Below are positions 8,796-18,864 of a stretch of 64,000 nt of DNA, piece by piece. The notes below the pieces were generated by a model. That model saw nothing but the letters and a program-made list of their open reading frames with translations, was not told where the DNA came from and did not search any database. The position numbers and the translations under genes are program-made. Source of the stretch: Eubacteriaceae bacterium. GTDB lineage: Bacteria; Bacillota; Clostridia; Lachnospirales; Lachnospiraceae. The DNA is taken from positions 262,564-326,563 of the forward strand of contig CABJBF010000003.1 in the NCBI GenBank assembly GCA_902363805.1, written 5' to 3'. Within the stretch, counting starts at the first letter, position 1. Every line of letters begins with the position of its first letter.

Positions 8796-9644
8796 TTATT
8801 TTCCTTTCCCTCCATAATTTCTGTAATCCGATGGAGATTTTCCTACATAACTTTTGAATATACGGCAAAAGTGTGTTACATCCTGAAAACCTACGCGTTC
8901 AGATACATCCTGAATCTTATAATTTTTATTCTCTAACAAATCTTTCGCCTTATCTATTCTTATTGTGTTAACTATTTCAAAAAATCCTCTTCCTGTGTAC
9001 TGATTAAGTAACTTACTTAAATGCCAACTACTTATAAAACATTGTTCAGCCACATCTAAAAGACTTAATTTCAATTTGTAATGTTCATATATAAATTTCA
9101 ATGCGTTTTTAAGTATAAAATTGTTAGCATCAGTACATTTTAATCTATCCTTTTCAGGAGTATCACATTCAGGATGATTTTTTATAAATGTTTCATATAT
9201 ATAATTCTCTTCTTCATCTGAACGGCTCCATATAGAATCAATTTCTGCATTGCTGCTATCATTTCCCTTCTGCTTAAGATTGTTAGTCATTGCACTTATT
9301 GCTTCTTCTAACTCATCTATCTTTGACGGTTTTAATAAAAATCTTGTCACTCCAAGCTTTATAGCCTGCTGTGCATATTCAAAATTTCTAAATCCTGTCA
9401 ATAAACACACTTCAATATCGGGATACTCAGACTTAATTGCTGCAACCATTGCAAGTCCGTCCATATTATTCATTGATATATCTGAAATTAAAATGTCAGG
9501 TTTTATTTTTCTCATAAGTTCTAAACCTGCTAATCCATTGCTGGCTGTACCGACAATTTCACAATTCCAATTTGCCCATTCAATTCCTAATTTAAGCCCC
9601 TCTACTATAATCGGCTCATCATCCACGATAATTACTTTATACAT
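8796..9644 (-). CDS. YesN-like response regulator (receiver + AraC HTH)
   Basis: The start MYKVIIVDDEP at 9644 is supported by TAAGGAGAG six bases upstream. The longer frame to 9677 overlaps the permease gene. The N-terminal receiver has the acidic pair DDEP, the phosphoacceptor Asp in DILISDISMNNMDG near residue 55, and Lys in LLKPSK. A double HTH of the AraC type occupies about residues 180-280 and ends KSYVGKSPSDYRNYGG. With the YesM-like kinase at 13075-14871 it should form the two-component pair that induces this locus on chitobiose or a related sugar. The stop is adjacent to the nagB start. Confidence 0.93.
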   Translation of the reverse strand: MYKVIIVDDEPIIVEGLKLGIEWANWNCEIVGTASNGLAGLELMRKIKPDILISDISMNNMDGLAMVAAIKSEYPDIEVCLLTGFRNFEYAQQAIKLGVTRFLLKPSKIDELEEAISAMTNNLKQKGNDSSNAEIDSIWSRSDEEENYIYETFIKNHPECDTPEKDRLKCTDANNFILKNALKFIYEHYKLKLSLLDVAEQCFISSWHLSKLLNQYTGRGFFEIVNTIRIDKAKDLLENKNYKIQDVSERVGFQDVTHFCRIFKSYVGKSPSDYRNYGGKGK

Positions 9645-9660
9645 AAAAACTCTCTCCTTA

Positions 9661-10518
9661 TTATCCCTTAACAGCACCTACTGTCATACCTTTAATAATG
9701 TATTTCTGTAATGCCATGTATACTACTAAAATAGGTATTACAATCAAAGTTACTGATGTGAACAGCATACCATAATTTACACCTTCTTTTGAAGCAATAT
9801 TATTAAGAAGAATTGTAATTGCCCAGTTATCTTTTGTTCTAAGGAAGAACATCTGAGTAAACAAATCATTGTAGCTCCAAAGGAAACTAAAAATTCCAAC
9901 TGTTACAAATGATGGCTTTGATAGCGGCATGATTATTCTAAAATAAATCTGGAATATATTACAGCCTTCCATATACGCTGCCTCTTCCAGTTCCACCGGA
10001 AGCCCTCTCATGTAACTTCTGAGTACTATTATAGCAAATGACATATTTCCTGCAATCTGCGGAAGTATAACTGATAACAAATTTAATGAAACATGTGGTG
10101 TGTTTACAATTCCCCAACCTGTCATCATTCTTAATACAGGAATGATGGTGGAGTAGATAGGGAACATCATTCCTGCATAAAGTAAGGCATCCAAAATTCC
10201 CTTGCCCGGGAACTTATACCTCGTTAATATATAAGCTGCCATTCCGGAGAATAGAATAACAACTACTGCAACAGTACCAGATATAATAAAACTGTTCCTG
10301 TATGCATTCAAAATGTCATAGTTGGCAAATACTGCTTTATAATTATCTAATGAGAACAGTTTACCAACAGGCAATGCAAATGAATTATTGTATATTGCCT
10401 TTTTATTTTTAAACGAATTCATGATGGACCATAGCAGAGGGAAAATTGTCGTAAGAGCCCAAACAATAAGAATTGTATATACAAATACCAAAGATATTTT
10501 AAAATTTTTCTTCTTCAT
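9661..10518 (-). CDS. Carbohydrate ABC transporter permease (MalG-like)
   Basis: This 285-residue inner-membrane protein has six predicted transmembrane segments. The EAA loop reads ELEEAAYMEGCNIFQIYFRI near residue 180, the typical contact with the ABC ATPase. It ends with GMTVGAVKG, a hallmark C-terminus of MalG-type permeases. It pairs with the permease at 10533-11429 and the lipoprotein at 11509-12822. No ATPase gene lies in the locus, so a shared MsmK-type multitask ATPase elsewhere is expected. Confidence 0.94.
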   Translation of the reverse strand: MKKKNFKISLVFVYTILIVWALTTIFPLLWSIMNSFKNKKAIYNNSFALPVGKLFSLDNYKAVFANYDILNAYRNSFIISGTVAVVVILFSGMAAYILTRYKFPGKGILDALLYAGMMFPIYSTIIPVLRMMTGWGIVNTPHVSLNLLSVILPQIAGNMSFAIIVLRSYMRGLPVELEEAAYMEGCNIFQIYFRIIMPLSKPSFVTVGIFSFLWSYNDLFTQMFFLRTKDNWAITILLNNIASKEGVNYGMLFTSVTLIVIPILVVYMALQKYIIKGMTVGAVKG

Positions 10519-10532
10519 GTCTTTTCTCCCTT

Positions 10533-11429
10533 CTATACATCATAATCGTCATTTGTCTTAAATATTTGATTTACTACAACTGACAATACTACACCTATTA
10601 TTACAATAACAACTGCTATTGCCGAACTGTAGTCAACATCTACATATACTTTTGAGTACATGTATGTTCCTGTTAACCATGTATTTGACATACCATTTAC
10701 AAACATTGTCCATGGTAAATCGAATACTTTTAAAGCTCCTGTTACTGCTAATACTACGCATGTACAAATACTATTTCTTAATAATGGAAGCGTTACATAT
10801 CTAACCTGCTGAAGCTTTGAAGCTCCATCAATTTCTGCTGCTTCATATAAATCTTCCGGTATTCCGCTTAATCCCGTAAGTAAAATTATGAAATAAAATC
10901 CAACATATTGCCATATAACCGGAACAAGCATTGTAAACATCGGATGTGTTGCCTTCCAGTCAATCAATTCATTTTTACCTGCATCCAAAACACCAATAAG
11001 CTGTAGAAGCTGATTTATCATTCCTTTATCGTAAAGGAAAACTAAGTTAAACAATAAGCCAAGGGCTGTTGCTGAAATAACAATTGGGAAAAAATATACT
11101 ACTCTGAAAAATCCTGCACCTTTCTTTATATTGCTTACTAACAATGAAAGGACAATAGCCAGTCCTACTTCTCCAACAATTGTTGCTATAATCATAATTC
11201 CTGTATTTTTCAAGGCTATTAACATTTTCGGATCCTTGAAAATTTCAAGATAATTTTTGTAAAACGGAGCATTCCATTTGTCAGCTGCCGTCCCCATATA
11301 CTTTATATGTTGAAAACTGTTAATTATGTTTTGTATGAATGGGTAGTAAAGAAATATCAACATAAAAACAAATGCCGGTATTAAGAAAAATGCAATATAT
11401 TTTTTGTTTTGGTATATTTTTGCACCCAT
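10533..11429 (-). CDS. Carbohydrate ABC transporter permease (MalF/UgpA-like)
   Basis: This 298-residue protein starts MGAKIYQNKKYIAFFLIPAF and carries six hydrophobic segments. Its EAA motif PEDLYEAAEIDGASKLQQVR lies near residue 198. It is the first permease in the order binding protein, permease, permease usual for CUT1 family transporters. The gene follows the binding-protein gene after a strong intercistronic hairpin and has a GGAGAT RBS. Fourteen bases separate it from the second permease gene. Confidence 0.94.
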   Translation of the reverse strand: MGAKIYQNKKYIAFFLIPAFVFMLIFLYYPFIQNIINSFQHIKYMGTAADKWNAPFYKNYLEIFKDPKMLIALKNTGIMIIATIVGEVGLAIVLSLLVSNIKKGAGFFRVVYFFPIVISATALGLLFNLVFLYDKGMINQLLQLIGVLDAGKNELIDWKATHPMFTMLVPVIWQYVGFYFIILLTGLSGIPEDLYEAAEIDGASKLQQVRYVTLPLLRNSICTCVVLAVTGALKVFDLPWTMFVNGMSNTWLTGTYMYSKVYVDVDYSSAIAVVIVIIGVVLSVVVNQIFKTNDDYDV

Positions 11430-11452
11430 ATTATATCTCCTTATTTTTTTAA

Positions 11453-11480
11453 AGCCGGAAGGTTTTTGTTCCTTCCGGCT
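11453..11480 (-). terminator. Intercistronic hairpin downstream of the binding-protein gene
   Basis: Perfect 10-bp GC-rich arms AGCCGGAAGG and CCTTCCGGCT have an 8-base loop and then TTT on the minus strand. In sugar ABC operons such a hairpin commonly protects or partly terminates the transcript, so that binding protein exceeds permease. That role here is inferred. Confidence 0.65.
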
Positions 11481-11508
11481 CTAATTTCTACTTGATTATT
11501 TTAATAAT

Positions 11509-12822
11509 TTATTCACCAGAATTAATTGTTAATGCTTCATCTACAGCTGCTGCAACTTTTTTGTTACCCTGAACAATATCTGCCATACCTGCAAAAATAG
11601 GATCTTTTGCTGCTGTTGATAAACTATCCTGTACAGCTGGAGAAATTCCAGTTGCTCCTGCACATAATTCTACACCTGCATTTGCAAGACTTGACATTGA
11701 ATCAGCGTCAACTGTTGCACCATTCTTTAATGCTGTTGCTGAGCTTCCTGCAAATTTTGATACCATTTCATCACTTGTCATGTATTCAATGAAATCTACA
11801 GCTGCTGCACGTTTTTCAGGATCATCCCAGCATTTCTTTGTAATATAGTAACCACTTGAAAGACCACCGATAAGGTCTGTTGACTTACGATTTCCTTTTC
11901 CGGGAACGTATGTAACTGTGTAGTTATCAATATCATCTACTGCTTCTTCAATACCACCAACTTTCCATGAACCATCAATTAAGAAAGCTGCTTTATCAGA
12001 TGTAAATAACTCAAATGTTTCACTATCTGATGCTGTTAATGTATTGTCTGGGAAATATCCTTTTTCATAAAGGTCTTTGATATCATTGATACCATTTACC
12101 CAAGCTTTACCATATTCATCATCTGCTGATTTAGGTAATGTACTATGTGTAGCTACATCCTGGAAGTTGAAAATTGTGTATTCAAACCAATAATGTGGAA
12201 TTTCCTGTAATGAAGCTGCTATTGGTGTGTAACCTGCTTTCTTTATTGTTTCACACATTGTCATAAATTCATCCCAAGTTGTATCTGCTGTTGGAGCTTC
12301 AACTCCTGCTTCTTTAAGTACATCCTTGTTTACAAATAATCCTTCCCAGTATCCATTAACCGGTACTGAATAATTCTTTCCATCTACAGGTGATGCTCCA
12401 AGCATGTCATCTTTCATATTTGATGCATAATCAGGATATTCCTGTCTGATTTCATCAATTGAAACTACCTTACCCTGTTCAACGAACTGGTTTGAATCAA
12501 CTCCGTTGAAGAAGAATAATACATCCGGTTCTGAACCTGTTTCAAAGTCTGTAATAACTCTTGATTTAAATGTTTCATCAGATGTTGCTGAACTATCTTC
12601 AATCTTGTTTCCTGTTTCTTTAGTCCATGCAGCACAGGCATCTTTATAATTTCCTGCATTTGTGTCTTCACCTGCATATGTTGTTGTAACCTTTAATGTT
12701 ACCTTTCCTGAATCTGCTTTGTCTTTGTTGTCGCTGCTGCTTGCGGCATCTCCATTGCTTCCGCATCCAACCATGGATACTGCCATAAGTCCTGCGAGCA
12801 TAAGTGCTAATGGTTTTCTCAT
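11509..12822 (-). CDS. Sugar ABC transporter substrate-binding lipoprotein
   Basis: Translation from the ATG at 12822 (GGAGGAG seven bases upstream) gives MRKPLALMLAGLMAVSMVGC, a lipoprotein signal with lipobox SMVGC. A Ser/Asp-rich linker and a family 1 extracellular solute-binding fold follow. The mature protein has about 415 residues. By context it should capture chitobiose or chitooligosaccharides, or possibly GlcNAc-containing disaccharides from host glycans, at the cell surface. The ligand cannot be read from sequence alone. Confidence 0.93.
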   Translation of the reverse strand: MRKPLALMLAGLMAVSMVGCGSNGDAASSSDNKDKADSGKVTLKVTTTYAGEDTNAGNYKDACAAWTKETGNKIEDSSATSDETFKSRVITDFETGSEPDVLFFFNGVDSNQFVEQGKVVSIDEIRQEYPDYASNMKDDMLGASPVDGKNYSVPVNGYWEGLFVNKDVLKEAGVEAPTADTTWDEFMTMCETIKKAGYTPIAASLQEIPHYWFEYTIFNFQDVATHSTLPKSADDEYGKAWVNGINDIKDLYEKGYFPDNTLTASDSETFELFTSDKAAFLIDGSWKVGGIEEAVDDIDNYTVTYVPGKGNRKSTDLIGGLSSGYYITKKCWDDPEKRAAAVDFIEYMTSDEMVSKFAGSSATALKNGATVDADSMSSLANAGVELCAGATGISPAVQDSLSTAAKDPIFAGMADIVQGNKKVAAAVDEALTINSGE

Positions 12823-12931
12823 ATAACTCCTCCAATCCATTCACTGATACCTTTTCTTTTTTCCTTATAACCATATGCTTTTTTTATTTGGTTATAAGTT
12901 TTTTCCGTATCTATTATTTATTACATGTATT

Positions 12932-12960
12932 ATTCTATTCGAATTGCACAAAAAAGTTAA
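12932..12960 (-). promoter_or_regulatory. Putative promoter of the transporter/nag genes
   Basis: On the minus strand TTAACT and TAGAAT are separated by 17 bases, about 110 bases upstream of the binding-protein start. This is an acceptable but non-consensus sigma-A promoter. The rest of the 12823-13074 gap is AT-rich without other clear signals. Confidence 0.4.
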
Positions 12961-13074
12961 TGATTTTGCTTGTTTATTTGTTGAATATAGTTGTTCATTT
13001 TTGTATAAAATATTTAATCTTTTTGCAAAAATTTGTATTTTATTGTTTTCAATTTAAAAATTTTGCTATTATTG

Positions 13075-14871
13075 TCAATTTTCCATTTTGAACCTATCTA
13101 TTTTCAGTTTACTTTCAGTAAGATTGTCATCAATGTTTTCTATAGATAAACCACTGTTTTCACCATATAAAAGCTTAAGTCTCATGTTTACATTTCTAAT
13201 TCCGATATTATGTACATTCTCTTCCAGTTTCTGATCCGAAAGTAATATTTCTATCTTCGCTTTATCAGCCTCAGTCATATTTCCATTATTATGAACAACT
13301 ATATACAAGTTATTGTAATCTGCATATATTTTCAGGCTTCCTATAATGTTCCCCTCTTTATCTCCTCCATGCTCTACAGCATTTTCTACAATTGGCTGTA
13401 CTATAAGTCTTGGAATCTTTAAATTAAGTAAATTTTCATCCACATCTTTATCAAAATGGAATCGGCTTCCAAATCTCTGATGAATGATATACAAATAAGC
13501 ATCTACGTACTTAAGTTCCTCTTCAATAGTGATGAATTTTTCTTTTTTTCTATTCATTGTCGCTTCCATCATTACTCCAAGAGATTCAATCATTCCACTT
13601 ACATCATGATTTCCACTCATTCTGGCCTTCCAGTTAATAATCTCCAATGTATTATTTAGAAAATGTGGATTAATCTGTGACTGCAACGCTTGCATATTTG
13701 CATCTCTTAATGCTACTTCTTCTGCATATATTCGATTAAAAGATTCTTCAAGTCCTAATGACATATGGTTAAATGTATCTATTAGTTTTCCAAATTCTTT
13801 ATTTCCTTCAAATGCAGGTAAAGTTATTCCATATTCTCCTTCTTCAATCTTTTCAGACATTTCCATCAAATCTGAAATTGGTTTATTGATATTTCTGTAA
13901 AAATAATAAAATGTTAACGCTGCCAATAAAATTGTAATCAAAATGATTAATACATATATATATACATACGTAAACGATTCATTAAGTACTTCCATTCGAT
14001 TTAATTTAACAATATATGTAAACTGCTGATTATTGCATCTTGTGTACAGATTTACAGTATAATTGTTACTATCATAATTGCTTTCTGTTTCTGTAACTTC
14101 TCCATAATTTCTTTTATTATTATCAGCATAAATTTTGAATTTTTCATTATTTATATCATTTTCATAATCAGGTTCACATACCATATCTCCATCTAGAAAT
14201 ATAGCCCCATTTTCTCTCCACACTACATTATCCATGCTTTTAAACATATTTGATTTATTTATTTCCATAACAATAATTGCATAAGGATTGTAATCACTTG
14301 TAACCAGATTTCTAACTAAATACAGATGTTCTCCTATCTCTATAAATTTAGTATTAGTTCCCATTCTTTGAGCTACTGACTTTATCTGTGTCATAGCATT
14401 ATTTTTAAAATCTGAAATACTTGCATAAGTCGCTCCCGCAACATTGCTATACGTATAATATTCCATTGTTGTTTTTTCTTTAAATACAACAATTGTGCTT
14501 GAAATCATTGAATTATATTTGTACTTTTCACTAAGATAACTAGATATTTCTCTGTACATTACCGCTTCATTTTTATCTTTTAGGAATTGTAAATAACTTG
14601 TTCTTATGACATTGTCATATGAAGCCTGCTTTGATTCCTGTATTACTTTTTCTATATTACTGTTGCAGTTTTCTGCAGCATTTTCCATAGATGTAACTAC
14701 TGTATTTCTTACCTGATTAGAAGTTTTTGAAGCTGACGAGAAAAAAAGAACAACCGACAATGCTCCAAACGGTACTACAAGGCATATTACCAGCAGTCGA
14801 ATCATCCCAAAGGTCAGATTTGCCTTTTTCCTTTCTTTATTTAGTGCATTATATCTGTTGTTCTTTTTCAT
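13075..14871 (-). CDS. YesM-like sensor histidine kinase
   Basis: This 598-residue membrane kinase has a first transmembrane segment at about residues 23-46. An extracellular sensor region of about 250 residues follows, then a second segment near 300-325 and a HAMP linker. The His_kinase domain has the phosphoacceptor His in QSQINPHFLNNTLEIINW. The HATPase N-box reads VQPIVENAVEHGG, and the G-box is degenerate (NIGIRNVNMRLKLLYG). It is the cognate partner of the YesN-like regulator. It sits between mutase and binding-protein genes, with GGGAG before its ATG. Confidence 0.94.
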   Translation of the reverse strand: MKKNNRYNALNKERKKANLTFGMIRLLVICLVVPFGALSVVLFFSSASKTSNQVRNTVVTSMENAAENCNSNIEKVIQESKQASYDNVIRTSYLQFLKDKNEAVMYREISSYLSEKYKYNSMISSTIVVFKEKTTMEYYTYSNVAGATYASISDFKNNAMTQIKSVAQRMGTNTKFIEIGEHLYLVRNLVTSDYNPYAIIVMEINKSNMFKSMDNVVWRENGAIFLDGDMVCEPDYENDINNEKFKIYADNNKRNYGEVTETESNYDSNNYTVNLYTRCNNQQFTYIVKLNRMEVLNESFTYVYIYVLIILITILLAALTFYYFYRNINKPISDLMEMSEKIEEGEYGITLPAFEGNKEFGKLIDTFNHMSLGLEESFNRIYAEEVALRDANMQALQSQINPHFLNNTLEIINWKARMSGNHDVSGMIESLGVMMEATMNRKKEKFITIEEELKYVDAYLYIIHQRFGSRFHFDKDVDENLLNLKIPRLIVQPIVENAVEHGGDKEGNIIGSLKIYADYNNLYIVVHNNGNMTEADKAKIEILLSDQKLEENVHNIGIRNVNMRLKLLYGENSGLSIENIDDNLTESKLKIDRFKMEN

Positions 14872-14995
14872 TATTAGTCTCCCTTCAACTTTTACTATTA
14901 TTTCTGTCGGGAAACTTATTTATTATTCTGTTACTAATATTATATAAATAATTATTATATAAATGACTTATTAAACTTATGTTACTCCAAAATTA

Positions 14996-16411
14996 CTACT
15001 TTAATCCTAAGAATTTCTCATATATTTCACAAACTTCAATAGCCTGTTCTTTTGTTGGCATTTCACAGAAAATACGAATCAACGGTTCTGTTCCTGAGAA
15101 TCTGCCAATTACCCATCCTCCGTTTTCAAAATAAACTTTGCTTCCATCCATATACGAAACATGCTGAATCTTATATGGTAATTCCGGAATCTGTTTATCT
15201 TCCATTAATATTTTGTGAATTTCTTCTTTCTTTTCTTTTGTAAATTTGTAGTCACGCTCTTCCATATAAATAGCTCCGCATTCAGCTTCAATGTCTTTAT
15301 ATATTTCAGATAACTTTCTTCCTGTAACTGCTATCATTTCTATAAGTAACATTGCTGCGTAAATACCATCTTTACCATTAATATGTCCACGTACTGTAAG
15401 TCCTCCGGAAGATTCCCCGCCAATAACTGCATTTTCTTCAGTCATTTTTGCTGATATATACTTAAAACCTACCGGAACTTCGTAACAAGTTTCCCCAAAC
15501 TTATTTGCTACCTTATCAAGCATATGTGTTGTAGCTACGTTTCTAACTACTGCACCATGCCATCCTTTATATTTTACAAGATAATAATATAATAACACAA
15601 GAATGTCATTTGGATGAAGAAATCTTCCTGTATCATCAATAACTCCAATTCTGTCCGCATCTCCATCTGTAGCAATTCCTATGTCAAATCCATAATCAAT
15701 TACTCTTGTCATAAGACCTCTAAGAGTTGATGCACTTGGTGATGGAAGTTTTCCACCAAATAAGGTATCATGTCTGTCATGTATTGTTTCTACATCACAT
15801 CTTGCCGTAAGCAGTAATGTTTTTAAAGGTATTTCAGAAACTCCATACATCGGGTCTAAAGCAACTCTAAGACCTGCATTTCTGATTTTCTGCATATCTA
15901 CAGCATTAATTATATTATCTAAGTATTCATTTAAAGGATAAATTTCTTTAATCAACTCTTTGCTTACTGCCTCATCATAATCCATTTCTTCTATAGAATC
16001 CACATCTATTTTTGAAGCGTAGTCTTCTATTTCTTTTGTCTGATTTTCATCAGCATCTCTGCCACCATAAGTAAACACTTTTACACCATTGTAAATAGCC
16101 GGATTATGGCTTGCTGTTACCATCATTCCATATGGCATTTCATGTTTTTCTACATAGAACATAATAAGAGGAGTAGGCGCTGATTTGTTAACGAGCAATG
16201 TTGTAATTTCCTGTGCTGCAAATACCTGTCCCATCCATCTCATAGCTTCTTTTGACAAAAATCTCTTATCATAACCAATTATCATTCCTTTATCAGTCTT
16301 GCCTTCTGCTTTCATTTTGTTGCACATAGCCTGAGCTAATAATTGAATGTTTTTCTTAGTAAATTCATCTCCTATGACTGCTCTCCAGCCGCCTGTTCCA
16401 AATTTAATCAT
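14996..16411 (-). CDS. Phosphohexomutase, probably GlcNAc-1-P to GlcNAc-6-P
   Basis: The start MIKFGTGGWRAVIG at 16411 follows GAGGAGG. The upstream extension overlaps chbP. The 471-residue alpha-D-phosphohexomutase shows the active serine loop TASHNPAIYNGVK near residue 105, the Mg2+ loop TDGDADRIG near 235, the sugar-binding loop GGESSGG near 330 and the phosphate-binding loop RFSGTEPLIRI. The family includes phosphogluco-, phosphomanno- and N-acetylhexosamine mutases. Placement 25 bases after the chitobiose phosphorylase gene suggests that it interconverts GlcNAc-1-P and GlcNAc-6-P. Specificity is an inference from context. Confidence 0.9.
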   Translation of the reverse strand: MIKFGTGGWRAVIGDEFTKKNIQLLAQAMCNKMKAEGKTDKGMIIGYDKRFLSKEAMRWMGQVFAAQEITTLLVNKSAPTPLIMFYVEKHEMPYGMMVTASHNPAIYNGVKVFTYGGRDADENQTKEIEDYASKIDVDSIEEMDYDEAVSKELIKEIYPLNEYLDNIINAVDMQKIRNAGLRVALDPMYGVSEIPLKTLLLTARCDVETIHDRHDTLFGGKLPSPSASTLRGLMTRVIDYGFDIGIATDGDADRIGVIDDTGRFLHPNDILVLLYYYLVKYKGWHGAVVRNVATTHMLDKVANKFGETCYEVPVGFKYISAKMTEENAVIGGESSGGLTVRGHINGKDGIYAAMLLIEMIAVTGRKLSEIYKDIEAECGAIYMEERDYKFTKEKKEEIHKILMEDKQIPELPYKIQHVSYMDGSKVYFENGGWVIGRFSGTEPLIRIFCEMPTKEQAIEVCEIYEKFLGLK

Positions 16412-16436
16412 GTAAGCCTCCTCATTATACCTTATG

Positions 16437-18830
16437 CTACCCCATGGTGATTTCAACCAGATTATGGCTTCCTTTTTCCATAACCGGAATAAAATCTACT
16501 ATTTCCCCATTTAATTTTATTTCTTTAACTCCTTTATTAACCTTATTAGGGTTAACTACATTTATATCGTACTCCGCGCCTCTCCATACACGGTGAACTT
16601 TAAATTTATCCCATTCCTTTGGAATACATGGATCAATATTTAATTTATCAAAATCAGGTCTGATTCCAAGCATATATCTTGTCGCCGAGAAATATGACCA
16701 TCCTCCACTTCCTGTCATAAACGGATGTCTCGCTCTTCCGTATGCAGTATGGTCTTTTCCCATGATAAACTGGCAATAAGAATATGGTTCTGCTTCTCTG
16801 ATTTCAATCATGTCATTCTGATTGTATGGGCACAATGAATTATAATATTCCATTGCCCTGTCGCCTCTTCCGAGTACACATTCCGCTGCCCATGCCCATG
16901 GATTTGGATGTGAGAATATAGCACCATTTTCCTTGACACCCGGATATACTCTTGTGATAAATCCTATATCATCATCAGGAACTGTATACGATGGAGCATT
17001 TAACATTATTCCATATGGTGTTGCCAAATATTCTTTTACACTGTCCATAGCCTTAATGCCTTTTTCTTCCGATGCCGCCCCCGACAATACTGCCCAGGCA
17101 TTTGACTCTAAATGAACTTTACCTTCTTTATCTGTACTTGTTCCAATTTTCTTTCCGTTTTTGGTTATTCCTCTTATAAACCAATCTTTATCCCACAATT
17201 CATTATTACATACATCTTTTACATGCATGGCCATTTCCTTATATTTCTTAACATCATCATCTCTTCCAAGATACTGTGCTAATTCTATAAAATTGTTTAT
17301 TGCCCAATAATGTAAAAATGATACTAAAGCACTTTCTCCTCCGCCAAGATTTAAGCAGTCATTCCAATCTGCCCTAAGTCCTAAGCAAATTCCTGTTGCT
17401 CCTACTTCTTTTGCTGAAAAATCTAATATTCTCATCATATGTTCATATACAGTACCTTCTCCCTTATCTGCATATGGAACAATCTGATTAGCAAATTCGA
17501 TTTCTCCTGTTTCTTTTATATATTCCACAATAGATGGTATAAGCCATAAAGCATCATCTGAGCATGCATCTTCAATACCATGTATTATATCTGACTTATT
17601 AATTCCCGGAATTACTGTAGGTGATTTAAAAGGTTTCTTATCATCCTTTTTCTTTTCAAACCATTCCGGTTGGAATAAATGTAATCCATATCCTTTTGAA
17701 ACTAATCCATTAAGAAGCTGTACTATTCTCTGTTTACACTTTTCCGGATTAGAATGCGGTATAGTCATTGAATCCTGCGCCGTATCTCTATATCCTAATC
17801 CCGTTCTTCCACCTACTTCGATGAAAGATGCAAATCTTGAAAACATTACATTAACTTCTGACTGATATAAATTCCATATATTAATCATTGTGTTCATTGC
17901 TTCACTTGGAGTTTCAATTGTTAATTTATTAATTTTATCATTCCAATACTTTTCCAAATTTTTGTATGCTTTGTCCACATTTGTAAAATCGCTATACTTT
18001 TCTCTTATTCTTCTGCCTTCTGTGTCATCGCCTTCACCTAACATAAAGATAAGTCTGACTTTTTCGCCCGGTTGTATTACAATATTTTTCTGTAAAGAAC
18101 CGCAGTGATTATTTCCTTTTTCAAATGAACCTGTACATTGTCCATTTATTACTGCCTGTGGATTATCTTCCGTATGATATAAACCCAGGAACTTGTCTCT
18201 GAGGCAATCGAAGCCATCTGGAGAAAAATTTGAAGTAAAATACTGATAACCAAATTCTTCATAGAATAAGTCATACAATATAATTCCATCCTTATATGAG
18301 GAACCCGCACAATACAAACTCATCTGAAAATTCTGATTATCTATCATAATATGATGGAAGGAAAATTCACAATAAGAAAAAATACTTAAGTTCCTAGGTT
18401 TATTGTCTGTATTTTCAATAACTACATCCCAAAGTTCAACATCATCTTCTATTGGAACGCAAAGTTTCTGACTTGCTTTTAATTTATCATATTCGCATTC
18501 ATAAACAGAATATGATAATCCATGTCTGCACTTATACTTAGCTTTATCAAGTGTCTTTCCTACCGGCTGCCATGAAATGCTAAAGTAATCACCATTATCA
18601 TTGTCTCTTACATACACATAATGTCCCGGTCTGTCCATTGGCACTGAATTGCCTCTAAACCTTGTTACTCTATGATACTCAGGTGTTTTATAAAACATAT
18701 AACCACCTGCCGTATGATTAACTACCACACATGTATCTTTCACACCTAAATAATTCGTCCATGATGTAGGAAGATCCACTCTGTCTATTACATACTCTCT
18801 TTTTTCATTATCAAAATGTCCGTATCTCAT
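16437..18830 (-). CDS. chbP: GH94 N,N'-diacetylchitobiose phosphorylase
   Basis: This 797-residue cytoplasmic enzyme should cleave (GlcNAc)2 with inorganic phosphate to GlcNAc-1-P and GlcNAc. It opens MRYGHFDNEKREYVIDRVDL and shares the start and length of Vibrio-type ChbP more than those of cellobiose phosphorylase. Supporting segments are FIEVGGRTGLGYRDTAQD near residue 340 and CLGLRADWNDCLNLGGGES near 488, with the general acid Asp. PYNQNDMIE, REAEPYSYCQFIMG and a C-terminal PNKVNKGVKEI follow. The nag genes downstream support a GlcNAc rather than glucose substrate. A GAGAGG RBS precedes the ATG. Confidence 0.88.
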   Translation of the reverse strand: MRYGHFDNEKREYVIDRVDLPTSWTNYLGVKDTCVVVNHTAGGYMFYKTPEYHRVTRFRGNSVPMDRPGHYVYVRDNDNGDYFSISWQPVGKTLDKAKYKCRHGLSYSVYECEYDKLKASQKLCVPIEDDVELWDVVIENTDNKPRNLSIFSYCEFSFHHIMIDNQNFQMSLYCAGSSYKDGIILYDLFYEEFGYQYFTSNFSPDGFDCLRDKFLGLYHTEDNPQAVINGQCTGSFEKGNNHCGSLQKNIVIQPGEKVRLIFMLGEGDDTEGRRIREKYSDFTNVDKAYKNLEKYWNDKINKLTIETPSEAMNTMINIWNLYQSEVNVMFSRFASFIEVGGRTGLGYRDTAQDSMTIPHSNPEKCKQRIVQLLNGLVSKGYGLHLFQPEWFEKKKDDKKPFKSPTVIPGINKSDIIHGIEDACSDDALWLIPSIVEYIKETGEIEFANQIVPYADKGEGTVYEHMMRILDFSAKEVGATGICLGLRADWNDCLNLGGGESALVSFLHYWAINNFIELAQYLGRDDDVKKYKEMAMHVKDVCNNELWDKDWFIRGITKNGKKIGTSTDKEGKVHLESNAWAVLSGAASEEKGIKAMDSVKEYLATPYGIMLNAPSYTVPDDDIGFITRVYPGVKENGAIFSHPNPWAWAAECVLGRGDRAMEYYNSLCPYNQNDMIEIREAEPYSYCQFIMGKDHTAYGRARHPFMTGSGGWSYFSATRYMLGIRPDFDKLNIDPCIPKEWDKFKVHRVWRGAEYDINVVNPNKVNKGVKEIKLNGEIVDFIPVMEKGSHNLVEITMG

Positions 18831-18864
18831 AATCCTCTCCCTGCCTATTTTCTTAGTTAAAATA

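Noticed and set aside
12804..13091. Plus-strand hydrophobic ORF in the gap before the binding-protein gene
   Set aside because: AT-rich Phe/Leu-rich translation of promoter DNA without RBS.
16437..18830. Cellobiose phosphorylase assignment for the GH94 enzyme
   Set aside because: The N-terminus, GGRTGLGYRDTAQD and LGGGES segments, and the nag context fit diacetylchitobiose phosphorylase better.
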